Positions 9,201-16,367 of a DNA stretch of 35,442 bases are shown in pieces. Positions within the stretch are counted from its first letter, which is position 1; each line of letters opens with the position of its first letter. The notes beneath the pieces were generated by a model. It worked only from the letters and a program-made list of their open reading frames with translations, did not search any database and was not told the DNA's origin. Origin of the DNA: Methanobacteriota archaeon (GTDB taxonomy: Archaea > Thermoplasmatota > Thermoplasmata > RBG-16-68-12); the NCBI GenBank assembly GCA_020029475.1, contig JAIBJG010000010.1:1-35442 (forward strand). The letters run 5' to 3'. Position numbers and translations under genes: made by a program.

Positions 9201-11324
9201 CACCAGGAGTTCCTCCCCGCGTACGGGCCCACCCCCGCCTGCGCGGATTACCCGCGACCGTTCCCCCAGCCCCCCGCGGGCGGGATGTCCGGCCACGTGT
9301 GGGTCGAGATCCTGTTGACGGACGGACTCCCGAGCCACGCGCAGGCGTGCACGGACGACGAGGTCACGATCGCGGCGGCGAGCCGGATCCGGATCTTCAC
9401 GATCGGCCTGGGGGGCGCGGCGGACCAGACGTACCTCCAGGACATCGCCGCGCGGACGGGCGGGAAGTACTATTTCGCGAGGACCCCCGCCGACCTCATC
9501 GCGGTGTACGGGGAGATCGCGACGGTCGTGAACCGGATCGCGGGATACGATGGCGACGTGAACGACGACCTCCCGATGGTCGCGGACGTCGTCCCGGCGG
9601 GCGTCCACGTCGTCCCCGGGACGTTCCGGGACCCGGCGACGGGGATCCCGAAGCCGCCCGCGTGGGAGGGGGCGTCCGCCGGGCGGACCGTGCTCGAGTG
9701 GAACGTGACCCAGCTCGAGATTGGCGAGTCGTGGGCCGTCGAGTATCGGGTCTCGACCCCGAGACTGGGGCGGGTGCCCGTGTCCGAGTACCCGGACGCG
9801 AAGGTCACGTACCTCCGGTGGGACAACCGGTCCGTGACCCTCAGGTTCCCGCCCGTGGAGGTCACCGTGCTCGAGGCGCCGCCCCAGGCCAGGGTCACGT
9901 ACACGATCGCCCGGGACCCGGACCGTGGATCCGTGACCGTCGATGGGGTCACGGTCGCCGCTCCGGCGACGTTCTCGTGGGCCGTTGGGGACACCCACAC
10001 GATCTCCGTCCCGGAGGTCGACGGGTTCGGACCTTCGGAGCGGGACGTGTTCGACGACTGGGATGACGACGGGGGTGCGACCCACGGGATCACGGTCGGG
10101 GCCGTGGACGCGCGGATCACCGCGTTCTTCGACACCCAGGTCGTCGCGACGATCCGGACCTCGGGGCTGTCGCCCTCCCTCGGGGCCTCCGTCACGTTCC
10201 GGGCGCTCGGCGAGGACTCCTCCGGCCGCACCTCCGCGACGTGGTGGACGTGGGTCGACGTCGGTTCCCCTCTCGCGATCGAGAACCCCGTCGCGGTCTC
10301 GCCCGCGGAGCGGTACGCCTCGCAGGACGCGACCGCGTGGACCGTGACCGGCCCGCTCGAGGCGGATGTCGCGTACTACCGGCAGTGGAGGGTCCGCGTG
10401 ACGGCCCTGGGCCTCGAGGCCGGGCACCCGGCGAACCTGCACGGGGTCGCGTTCGGCTCCCCTGTCGACGCCCCCGTCGCGTCCGAGTGGGAGGACTGGG
10501 TGGACGATGGCCGGGACCTCTCCCTGGAGCCGCTCGTGCAGGCGGGCCCCCGCGAGCGTTTCGTCGCCCGCGACGGGACCGCTTGGACGATCCGGTCCGC
10601 GGACCCGCGGACCGTGCGGTACGCGCACGAGTACCGCCCCGCGGTCGCCCTCGTCGGGACGGACGGGGATCACAGCGTGTCCCTCGCGATCGACGAGGGC
10701 GGAGGGGTCGTCACCCTCCCGGGCCTCCACGGGGCGTGGACGGACTGGGTCGAGGCGGGAGGCCGCCTGGAGTTCTCGCGGCGCACGAGCGGGGATCCGC
10801 CGAGGTACGCGATCGATCCGACGAGCCTCCTGGTGACGGGCGCCTTCGACGCGACGGTCCGGTACGCGCCGGAGGCGTCGAACCTGAAGCCGCTGATCTC
10901 CCTCGTGTACGTCGCGGTGATCCTCGGGGTGGCGGCCGTCGTCGCCCACCGCCGTCCCCTCGACCTCATCGTGCGCCCCTCGGCGGGCCGTCGCGGGCCC
11001 GGGACGTCGAACGTGCCGGCGAGGCTCCGCGACGCGGACGACCTCGCGGCGAAGGTCCGGAAGGACCGATGGCTCACGTTCCTGAGGATCGGGATCCCGC
11101 TCGCGGGGATCGAAGGGGTGATCGGACTCCTCTCCCTCCAGACGGGATTCCTACGGGTGCCCGAGGCGGGGAGTTGGCTGTCGATGGGGCTCCTCGTGAA
11201 CACGATCCTGCTCGCCCTCGCGATCGGGATCGATGCGGTCGCCCACCGGAGGGGCTACGGGCCGAACCCCCGAACCCCCCCGCCGCCGCCCCCGTCGTCT
11301 CACGATAGTGAACGTCGGCGCTAA
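6279..11324 (+). CDS. Giant secreted/membrane-anchored protein: Asp-box repeats, two lamin-tail-like domains, vWA domain
   Basis: The first canonical start in this frame is GTG 6360, but that falls inside a signal peptide. The codons before it encode TTRRPGVVSGK and then the hydrophobic core VLGLCCLLISAILVA. The frame is open from the stop at 6195 with no ATG, GTG or TTG; AGGAGG (6266-6271) sits 7 bases before an ACG at 6279, which I take as the start (about 1681 residues). Domains in order: a sialidase-like region with five Asp-box repeats (SSDYGASW, SPDGGATW, SLDGGASW, SGDGGGTW, SDDLGRAF; about 6.4-7.5 kb); two lamin-tail-like domains (LITEVRDS...EFVELY near 7.56 kb, LVLNEVLYNPSD...FVELYY near 7.98 kb); a von Willebrand A domain with MIDAS motif DSSGS (about 8.90 kb) and LLTDGLPS; beta-rich repeats; then about three C-terminal membrane spans and a Pro-rich tail. 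It is probably a surface adhesion or binding protein. The partner is unknown. Confidence 0.85.
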   Translation, partial: TNTTRRPGVVSGKTVLGLCCLLISAILVAPGLGSFGAVGPTPPASNVRVDSGSGTSSSPALAAEPWGRVHATWQDDRTGSGGIHYAVSSDYGASWSADRRLDAPVPGVVSYEPDVAVDLTAGGSNGSVYVVWQTSGAGLEDVWFVRSPDGGATWNLGVVLDQGTASTYHPSVAVDGLGRVFVVWADDRDPTGLQVFLRSSLDGGASWTPEVSLSRTGLQNLRPAVSAHGEGVYVAWISTDLASRYAITVAASGDGGGTWATTDAVVRQLPESIRDFDISTGPAGELHLVVASIDAAAFQRIEYVHSDDLGRAFSVPETVAGPVTGATLRDSRIAVLGPVAAVAWALQAAGPIAADYDVYYAWSSGGPWSAPIRVDDTSRNGNPADDASSQDRPAIAAGGAVLHFAWVDGRSATLPDVYTSRAEWDQPLITEVRDSPDGEEFVELYGWGRTPISMAGWSLEVDGVRFDIGGLGAIPAGAYVTVGDSSPATLVLPIDLADEGSRIRLLGPGGGEDAAGFGQKGVGPDPRPAQSSGRYTDGVAYGRTWTWQSSPTPGAASSVPPPMLGPRLVLNEVLYNPSDPATAFVELYYRGTAPATLSGIAVVGDAIAALPPIDFSPAQRSYVVFAPDAPGLFSSLDAAGDNVYLADATGRLWDEAGWSTPHQRDRVMSRVPEGEGTHDGFDDASSMAAGWRFDLPPGLLGMRIEPDQRGLGDLGEVVRYDLTVRNELRHAEDVELEVSSAPTGWRVDLVEADGVTPVADTNGDGKPDFPDLSPLETRTLVALVSIPSAPPVGDTEVTKVFASARSNGMIRANATLTTTTVPHIDPFKWADPTTIYAEGSPSPLVTETTVHLEIVGSGQAIEERFPQDTIFVVDSSGSMTVPPFSSDPTGMRIDAIKAYIAGMAATDRAAIVGFARDPDYGQDLGAWLVNDIAGGTPTHLTWMDAPGKLVMQGNAETMRFGNGGTNIEKALQIAHQEFLPAYGPTPACADYPRPFPQPPAGGMSGHVWVEILLTDGLPSHAQACTDDEVTIAAASRIRIFTIGLGGAADQTYLQDIAARTGGKYYFARTPADLIAVYGEIATVVNRIAGYDGDVNDDLPMVADVVPAGVHVVPGTFRDPATGIPKPPAWEGASAGRTVLEWNVTQLEIGESWAVEYRVSTPRLGRVPVSEYPDAKVTYLRWDNRSVTLRFPPVEVTVLEAPPQARVTYTIARDPDRGSVTVDGVTVAAPATFSWAVGDTHTISVPEVDGFGPSERDVFDDWDDDGGATHGITVGAVDARITAFFDTQVVATIRTSGLSPSLGASVTFRALGEDSSGRTSATWWTWVDVGSPLAIENPVAVSPAERYASQDATAWTVTGPLEADVAYYRQWRVRVTALGLEAGHPANLHGVAFGSPVDAPVASEWEDWVDDGRDLSLEPLVQAGPRERFVARDGTAWTIRSADPRTVRYAHEYRPAVALVGTDGDHSVSLAIDEGGGVVTLPGLHGAWTDWVEAGGRLEFSRRTSGDPPRYAIDPTSLLVTGAFDATVRYAPEASNLKPLISLVYVAVILGVAAVVAHRRPLDLIVRPSAGRRGPGTSNVPARLRDADDLAAKVRKDRWLTFLRIGIPLAGIEGVIGLLSLQTGFLRVPEAGSWLSMGLLVNTILLALAIGIDAVAHRRGYGPNPRTPPPPPPSSHDSERRR

Positions 11325-12439
11325 CGTACGCGGCCTCGCTGCGCCTCCGCGAGTCGGCGGAGGAGGTCCCGCACGCGGTCGTCCCGCAACGAAACGTCCT
11401 CGAGGGCTGAGAGGGCGGCCGCGACGTTCGTGATGATCCGCGACTCCATCGCGTCGAGGACGTGTTCGCGGAGGAGGCGCCGGACGAGGGCGATGTCGCG
11501 CGCTCTCGTGCGAGGCCCCCGGCCGTACGCGCGGAGGAACGCCGCCCGATCCCGGGCGGGGAGGCGGTCCACCGCCATCGCGAACAGGCGGGTCCGCTTC
11601 CCGTTCCGGATGTCCCCGGTCGAGGAGCCGCCGATCTTCGACGCCACGACGCCCGCCCCGAGGAGGTCGTCGCGGTCCTGGAACGCGATGGAGAAGCGGT
11701 GCGCGTACGCCTCGAGGGCGCCCCGCGCGCCCGGGGTCGCCCCCGCCAGGAGGGCGGCCGTCGCCGCCGCGCCCCGGTACAGGCGGCCCGTCTTGCGGTC
11801 GCTCATCGCCTCGTAGTCCCCCTCGCGGATCCGGGGCGCGACCTCGAAGTCGATGTCGAGACCCTGGCCGTCGCTGAGGACGAGGTCGACCTCCGTGAGC
11901 TCCTCGAGGAGCGGCTCCCGCACGGAAGCGTCGAGCCCCTCCGCGCCCTCGATCGCGCGCTCCGCCAAGGAGCGGATCCGGAGGGCGTCGAGGATCGCCT
12001 GCGAGGCCCCGTAGCGGGTCCTCCGGGTCCGGAAGACGACGCCGGGCCTCGAGGCGTCCCTCCCGCGGTACAGGCGGGAGTTCGTGGACCATGCGGAAGG
12101 GAACGTGCGGCGGCGGACGTCCTCGTCCATGATGTCGTCGAGGAACAGGGTGTAGAGGTGGTACCACTCCAGCCACGTCGCGGCGCGGGCGACGCCGGGC
12201 CCCGCGGGCTCCCCGGCGAGACCCTCGTATCCGGCGACGGCGAGGACGTACCGGTACCGCTTCCCCGCGAACAGGGTCCTCGCGTTCGCGCGGAGGGTGC
12301 GGCTCGAGGGGAACGGGGACTCCGGATGCTCGGAGAGGTACGCGTCGAGCTGCGCGCGAATCTCCGCGTTCGAGCGGTCGCGGTACGGCGCGATCCGGGC
12401 CTCCAGGCCCTCCGCGTTCGCGTCGGGGTCCCGGGCCAG
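11321..12439 (-). CDS. idsA: Geranylgeranyl/polyprenyl diphosphate synthase (IdsA type)
   Basis: This trans-prenyltransferase builds the isoprenoid chains of archaeal lipids by adding IPP to an allylic diphosphate. The first aspartate-rich motif is DDIMD (101-105), followed by RRR. The second is FQDRDDLLG (about 253-261); ending in G rather than D is common in archaeal members. LDIDFE, KTGRL and GDIRNGKRT also match. The only in-frame ATG (12128-12130) is the Met inside DDIMD and cannot be the true start. Upstream codons encode a proper N terminus (ANARTLFAGKRYRYVLAVAG), and the frame has no ATG, GTG or TTG back to the isomerase gene. The best start is CTG 12439, four bases after the isomerase stop with a G-rich stretch just upstream, giving 372 residues and translational coupling. 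Its stop overlaps, base for base on the other strand, the stop of the convergent surface-protein gene (CTAA, 11321-11324). Confidence 0.85.
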   Translation of the reverse strand: MARDPDANAEGLEARIAPYRDRSNAEIRAQLDAYLSEHPESPFPSSRTLRANARTLFAGKRYRYVLAVAGYEGLAGEPAGPGVARAATWLEWYHLYTLFLDDIMDEDVRRRTFPSAWSTNSRLYRGRDASRPGVVFRTRRTRYGASQAILDALRIRSLAERAIEGAEGLDASVREPLLEELTEVDLVLSDGQGLDIDFEVAPRIREGDYEAMSDRKTGRLYRGAAATAALLAGATPGARGALEAYAHRFSIAFQDRDDLLGAGVVASKIGGSSTGDIRNGKRTRLFAMAVDRLPARDRAAFLRAYGRGPRTRARDIALVRRLLREHVLDAMESRIITNVAAALSALEDVSLRDDRVRDLLRRLAEAQRGRVR

Positions 12440-12443
12440 GGGC

Positions 12444-13514
12444 TCAGTCCCCCGCGAGGTCGATCCAGTCCGCGGTGGGCTTGTTCACGATGCAGCGGGC
12501 CTCCCGAAGCTCTTTCAGATTCGAGGCGCCGACGAGGAACATCGCCGCCCTCAGCTCCTCGATGACGCTCTGTAACTCCTGGACGACCGCCTCCGCGCTC
12601 ACCTTCGCGGCCTCGAGCATCGGCTTCGCCATCCCCGCCGCGCTCGCCCCGAGGGCGATCCCCTTCGCGACGTCGAGGCCGGAGCGCACGCCGCCCGTCG
12701 CGATCACCGGAAGGCCGACGTTCGAGAGCACGACGCTCGCGGGGGTCGGGATCCCCCAGTTCCAGAACGTCGCGCCGAGCCGCTCCTTCAGGGTCGCGGC
12801 CTCCTTCTTCGCGCGGTAGTACTCCACGGCGGAGAAGCTCGTCCCGCCGAGGCCGCCGACGTCGATCCCCTTCACGCCCGCCCGCTTCAGGAGGAGGGCG
12901 ACCTCGCGGGAGATCCCCGCCCCCGTCTCCTTCGCGAGGACGGGGAGCTTCGTCGCGAGCCCCCGGATCGCAGCGAGGACGGACTTCGCGCGGCGGTCCC
13001 CCTCCGGCTGCACGACCTCCTGGAGGAAGTTCAGGTGGACGATGAGGACGTGGGCGTCCACCATCGCGATCGCGCGGCGGGCGTCCTCGAGGCCGTACGC
13101 CCGCTTCCCCTCCTGGGGGATCAGCTGGGGGGCGCCGAGGTTCGCGAACCGGAGGGGGACGTCGTACTCCTTCACGACCGCGTACGTGTCCACGAGCTCG
13201 GGCTTCTCGAGGGCCGCGCGCTGGGACCCCACGCCCATCGCGACGCCGACCTCCGCGGCCCCCTTCGCGAGGTTCGCGTTGATCTCCCGCCCCATCCCGA
13301 AGCCCCCCGTCATCGAGGAGATCACGAGGGGCGCGTTCAGCTTGCGGCCGAAGAGGGTCGTGGAGACGTCGATGTCGTCGAGGTCGATCTCCGGGACCGC
13401 GCGGTGGAGGAGATGGACGTCGTTCCAGTAGTTGTACTCCGCGGAGACGTTCTCGCTCAGGATGATGTTCACGTGCTCCGCCTTCCGCTGCTCCGTCCGG
13501 CTCGGCTCCGGCAC
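12444..13514 (-). CDS. fni: Isopentenyl-diphosphate delta-isomerase, type 2 (FMN-dependent)
   Basis: This enzyme interconverts IPP and DMAPP, supplying the allylic starter for the adjacent prenyl synthase. It has 356 residues, normal for the flavin-dependent type 2 family. Recognisable segments are SRTEQRKAEHVNI at the N terminus, PLVISSMTGGFGMG, RFANLGAPQLI, the catalytic-Gln region LNFLQEVVQPEGD, KETGAGIS, the phosphate-binding GVKGIDVGGLGGTSF, and the FMN-binding VIATGGVRSGLDVAKGIALGA. The GTG start (13512-13514, complement) shares one base with the TAG stop of the kinase gene upstream (TAGTG), so the two are translationally coupled. Together with the kinase and prenyl synthase it forms a three-gene isoprenoid operon in pathway order. 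Confidence 0.95.
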   Translation of the reverse strand: MPEPSRTEQRKAEHVNIILSENVSAEYNYWNDVHLLHRAVPEIDLDDIDVSTTLFGRKLNAPLVISSMTGGFGMGREINANLAKGAAEVGVAMGVGSQRAALEKPELVDTYAVVKEYDVPLRFANLGAPQLIPQEGKRAYGLEDARRAIAMVDAHVLIVHLNFLQEVVQPEGDRRAKSVLAAIRGLATKLPVLAKETGAGISREVALLLKRAGVKGIDVGGLGGTSFSAVEYYRAKKEAATLKERLGATFWNWGIPTPASVVLSNVGLPVIATGGVRSGLDVAKGIALGASAAGMAKPMLEAAKVSAEAVVQELQSVIEELRAAMFLVGASNLKELREARCIVNKPTADWIDLAGD

Positions 13515-14290
13515 TACGCCACCACCCGCGTCCCCACGACGTCCTGTCCCTTCGCCGCGGCCTCGAGGCGGCCCCTCGCGAGGCCGTTGATGATCCGCAC
13601 GTCCCGCGCGTGCTTCGCGATCGCGAGCATCCGTTCGAGCTTCCGGCGCAGCCCTCCCGTGACGTCCTGCCCCGCCTCGTTCGGGAGCGCGAGGGTGCCC
13701 ATGGCGGAGGCGTCGACGACGTCGAGCCGGGTCGCGCCCCGGTCCCGCTTCGGGTCACCGGTGTACACGCCGTCCACGTCCGCGACGAACAGGACGCGGT
13801 CCGGACGGAAGAGCTTCGCGAGCTCGAGGATCACGTCGTCCCCGGAGGCGATCGAGAACCCGCGCTTCGTGTCCATCACGACGTCCCCGAAGGAGACGGG
13901 GAGGAGCTCCCGCATCAGGTAGTCCCGGAACGGCCCGACGTCGAAGGACACGAGGCGGCCGTCGTGGTACCGCATCACGAGGCTCGGCGGGACCGCGGCG
14001 GGACGGAGTCGGGCCCTCAGGAGGGCGTCGAGCACCTTGAGGTCGAGGGCCCGGACGTCCCGCTGGACCTGCGCGACCGCCGACAGGGCGGCGGCGTCCC
14101 GCGCCCCCTCGCTCAACCCGTGCTTCGCGGCGAGGATGTGGCCGTACGAGCCCGCCCCGTGCACGACGATTGTGTCCGGGCCCGCCCCCGCCGCGAGCTC
14201 CCTCGCGAGGCGGGAGAGGTCGGGGCCGCGGAGGGTGCGGTACTTCGACTTCACCGTGATCACGGAACCGCCGAGCTTCACGAGGAGCAT
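13514..14290 (-). CDS. ipk: Isopentenyl phosphate kinase
   Basis: Phosphorylates isopentenyl phosphate to IPP with ATP, the last step of the archaeal modified mevalonate pathway. It is an amino-acid-kinase-fold protein of 258 residues. Visible motifs are MLLVKLGGSVIT (nucleotide binding), GAGSYGH (45-51, with H51 matching the catalytic His of IPK), SFGDVVMD, ASGDDVILELA, ADVDGVYTGDP and DVTGGLRRK. The frame is open to 14383, but homologous proteins begin at MLLVKLGG. The CTTTTAATC element (complement, about 14318-14326) lies about 30 bases before ATG 14290, which supports that start and a nearly leaderless transcript. It heads the operon kinase - isomerase - prenyl synthase. The matching decarboxylase is encoded 10 kb away at 24659. 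Confidence 0.93.
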   Translation of the reverse strand: MLLVKLGGSVITVKSKYRTLRGPDLSRLARELAAGAGPDTIVVHGAGSYGHILAAKHGLSEGARDAAALSAVAQVQRDVRALDLKVLDALLRARLRPAAVPPSLVMRYHDGRLVSFDVGPFRDYLMRELLPVSFGDVVMDTKRGFSIASGDDVILELAKLFRPDRVLFVADVDGVYTGDPKRDRGATRLDVVDASAMGTLALPNEAGQDVTGGLRRKLERMLAIAKHARDVRIINGLARGRLEAAAKGQDVVGTRVVA

Positions 14291-14390
14291 GGAGGGTGTG
14301 CGAGAATTCGAGCCCGGATTAAAAGGTTGGTCACCCCGGAGGGCCCATGGAGCCTCCCTCGGGCGTCGAGCACTTTCGGCCACCCCCCAC

Positions 14391-14414
14391 AGGTATCCTT
14401 ACGTAAGGATACCT
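14391..14414. repeat. 24-bp perfect palindrome, copy 1
   Basis: The stretch is its own reverse complement over 24 bases with core TATCCTTACGTAAGGATA. It is centred about 25 bases before the ATG of the small ORF at 14428, exactly where a TATA box would sit for a leaderless transcript, and lies about 100 bases upstream of the divergent kinase gene. It is AT-richer than its surroundings. Its 18-base core recurs at 14681-14698 beyond the small ORF. An operator for a dimeric regulator, or the end of a small element, both fit. Confidence 0.8.
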
Positions 14415-14427
14415 CCTCCGGATCCCC

Positions 14428-14670
14428 ATGCAGATCGGGTGCGGCTATCGGGTCATGGACGTCCGCGGGCGGGGATACCTCTACTTCTGGCACTACGAGC
14501 CGAAGGACGGCCGGCGCCGGCAGGTGTACGACTACGTCGGCCCCGCGCGGGACGGGGACGCACGGAGGAAGGTCGTCGACCTCCTCGAGCAGTACACGCG
14601 GCGGGCGATCGACGAGGCGCGCCGCCAGCTCCAGGCGGAGCGGATCGAGGCGATGGCGGGCGCCCGGTGA
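14428..14670 (+). CDS. Small protein of unknown function bracketed by palindromes
   Basis: An 80-residue protein. The N-terminal half (YRVMDVRGRGYLYFWHYEP, then RRRQVYDYVGPARD) resembles the short beta-rich module that opens some archaeal and bacterial transposase or integrase relatives (a tyrosine-rich strand followed by a V-Y-Y-V-G-P turn). The rest is a charged helix (RKVVDLLEQYTRRAIDEARRQLQAERIEAM). It is strongly basic, so nucleic-acid binding is plausible but not shown. There is no good Shine-Dalgarno, and the upstream palindrome covers the expected core promoter. The same palindrome core follows 10 bases after the stop. It may be an autoregulated DNA-binding protein or the cargo of a minimal mobile element. 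Neither is proven. Confidence 0.62.
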   Translation: MQIGCGYRVMDVRGRGYLYFWHYEPKDGRRRQVYDYVGPARDGDARRKVVDLLEQYTRRAIDEARRQLQAERIEAMAGAR

Positions 14671-14680
14671 TTCCTCATGT

Positions 14681-14698
14681 TATCCTTACGTAAGGATA
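14681..14698. repeat. 18-bp perfect palindrome, copy 2
   Basis: TATCCTTACGTAAGGATA is identical to the core of the palindrome at 14391-14414. It lies 10 bases after the stop of the small ORF and 90 bases before the secreted Asp-box protein. Flanking bases are unrelated to copy 1, so the conserved unit is the 18-mer. It has no central loop and no following T-run, so it is a poor terminator candidate. Confidence 0.8.
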
Positions 14699-14788
14699 GC
14701 TGGAGGCTGGACGGCGCACCCGCCGACGGCGTGCCGCGTCGCTAGTTTGAAATGGAACGACCCCTTCCGCACGAATCGGAGAGGGGCG

Positions 14789-16279
14789 ATGGGAGGTTGC
14801 CGCCTGACGATCATCGCGATAGCCTTGGCCCTCGCGATCCCGCTGCTCACCGCGTACGCGGGGTCCCCGATATCCCTCCAGCGGGAGCCGGCCCCGATCC
14901 GACTCGCAATCCTGCACGGGCCCGTCCCAGTGTCCGGGATCCTCCTGTATCCATGGGGCCCCGCAGGCACCAGGTCGGCGCCCCTCGCGGTCGCAGCGAA
15001 CGCGACCCTGATCCCCGTCGGGAGGGACTACCGCGTGACGAACAATCCCGACGCTCAGAACGAGGTCTCCGTCTCGGTGAACCTGAGGAACGGGAAGAAC
15101 CTCATCGCCTCCGCGAACGACTACCGCGGGTATCCCGGGCTGCCCGGGGACGTGTGGTGCGGGGTGTACTCGACCCTGGACGGCGCCCGATCCTGGTTCG
15201 AGCAGCTCGTCCCTCGCACAGGGCCCCTCACGCAGGTCACCGTCTCCGGTGACCCGAGCGTCGCGTTCGACGCGGACGGGAACGGGTACGTCACGTGCCT
15301 CGGGTTCAGCCGCACCCTGAACGACAACGTCCTCACCGTCTCGAGGTCCGCGGACGGCGGGCGCACGTGGGGGACCGCGGTCCTGGTCGAGGGGACGACC
15401 CCCAACGTGTTCCACGACAAGCCGTACATGGCCGCGGACACGACCGCCGGCCCCACCCGAAACAACGTGTACGTGACGTGGACCCGGTTCATCTCCGGGG
15501 CGGGGGAGTGCGGGAATTACGCCGCCCCAATCTACTTCTCGCGGTCCGTCGACGGGGGCCTCACGTTCTCGACGCCGACGGAGATCTCAAGCGCCGGGTA
15601 CCGCTGCAGCCAGGCCTCCCAGCCCGCCGTCGGCCCCGGCGGGGAGGTGTACGTCTCCTGGGTGAACGGGAACCGTGTCGTCGTCGTCCGCTCCCTGGAC
15701 GGCGGGCTGACCTGGGGGCCGAAGACGACGGTCGCGATCCTCGACCCGGGGGAGGTCTACGGCGGGGCGCCGCGGACCCCGCACTTCCCGAGCATCGCGG
15801 TGAACCCGGTGAACGCGCCCACGGGGAACCGCGTCCACCTCGTGTGGGCGGACGGCCGGTTCGGGACCGCGGACATCCTGATGGCGACGTCCGTGGACGG
15901 CGCCGCGACATGGGGCCCCGCCGTGCGGGTGAACGACGACGCGACGAACGCGCAATTCTTCCCGTGGGTCGCGGCCTCCGAGACGGGAAAGGTGTTCGTC
16001 TCGTTCTACGACCAGCGGGACGATCCGAACGGCCACGACCTGGCCGTGTACGTCGCGGCCTCCGTGGACTTCGGCGCCTCGTTCCAGAGGAACCAGCGGG
16101 CAAGCGCGTCCTCGTTCGACCCGGGGACCTGGTTCATCGGGGACTACAACGGGCTCGCGGCGTCCGCGGACTTCGCGTTTCCCGTGTGGTGCGACCTGCG
16201 GAACGGCGGGAACGAGGAGGTCTACATCGGGGCCCCGTTGTCCCTCGTCCCGGGCGTCCCGCGGATGATGAACCCGTAG
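14789..16279 (+). CDS. Secreted Asp-box (BNR/sialidase-like) propeller protein A
   Basis: A 496-residue exported protein. ATG 14789 follows GGAGAGGGG at the right spacing, and the first 25 residues (MGGCRLTIIAIALALAIPLL, then TAYAG) form a signal peptide. The body carries repeated Asp-boxes, S-x-D-x-G-x-x-W or variants: STLDGARSW, SADGGRTW, SVDGGLTF, SLDGGLTW, SVDGAATW, SVDFGASF. These are typical of sialidase-fold beta-propellers. Asp-boxes are structural, and I see no convincing sialidase catalytic Arg triad or Tyr-Glu pair, so the call is a propeller and not an enzyme. There is no C-terminal anchor. It is a tandem paralog of the next gene, sharing for example PVG-x2-x-RVTNN, SGDPSVAFDADGN-x-YVTC, NAQFFPWVAAS and WCDLRNGG. 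A TATA-like TAGTTTGAAAT lies near 14742-14752. Confidence 0.85.
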   Translation: MGGCRLTIIAIALALAIPLLTAYAGSPISLQREPAPIRLAILHGPVPVSGILLYPWGPAGTRSAPLAVAANATLIPVGRDYRVTNNPDAQNEVSVSVNLRNGKNLIASANDYRGYPGLPGDVWCGVYSTLDGARSWFEQLVPRTGPLTQVTVSGDPSVAFDADGNGYVTCLGFSRTLNDNVLTVSRSADGGRTWGTAVLVEGTTPNVFHDKPYMAADTTAGPTRNNVYVTWTRFISGAGECGNYAAPIYFSRSVDGGLTFSTPTEISSAGYRCSQASQPAVGPGGEVYVSWVNGNRVVVVRSLDGGLTWGPKTTVAILDPGEVYGGAPRTPHFPSIAVNPVNAPTGNRVHLVWADGRFGTADILMATSVDGAATWGPAVRVNDDATNAQFFPWVAASETGKVFVSFYDQRDDPNGHDLAVYVAASVDFGASFQRNQRASASSFDPGTWFIGDYNGLAASADFAFPVWCDLRNGGNEEVYIGAPLSLVPGVPRMMNP

Positions 16280-16367
16280 CGGATGCGACGCGCACGAACC
16301 GGCTCCCTGAACAGTCCCGCAGACCTACGGGTGCGGGGGTGCGGGACCCTCGTTCGTCGGCAGATTC

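Noticed and set aside
14291-14383. N-terminal extension of isopentenyl phosphate kinase to 14383
   Set aside because: The extra 31 residues are not family-like and cover the TATA-like CTTTTAATC element.
14391-14698. The palindrome pair as a CRISPR remnant or as terminators
   Set aside because: There are only two copies, no spacer array and no cas genes. The palindromes have no loop and no T-run, and copy 1 lies at a promoter position.
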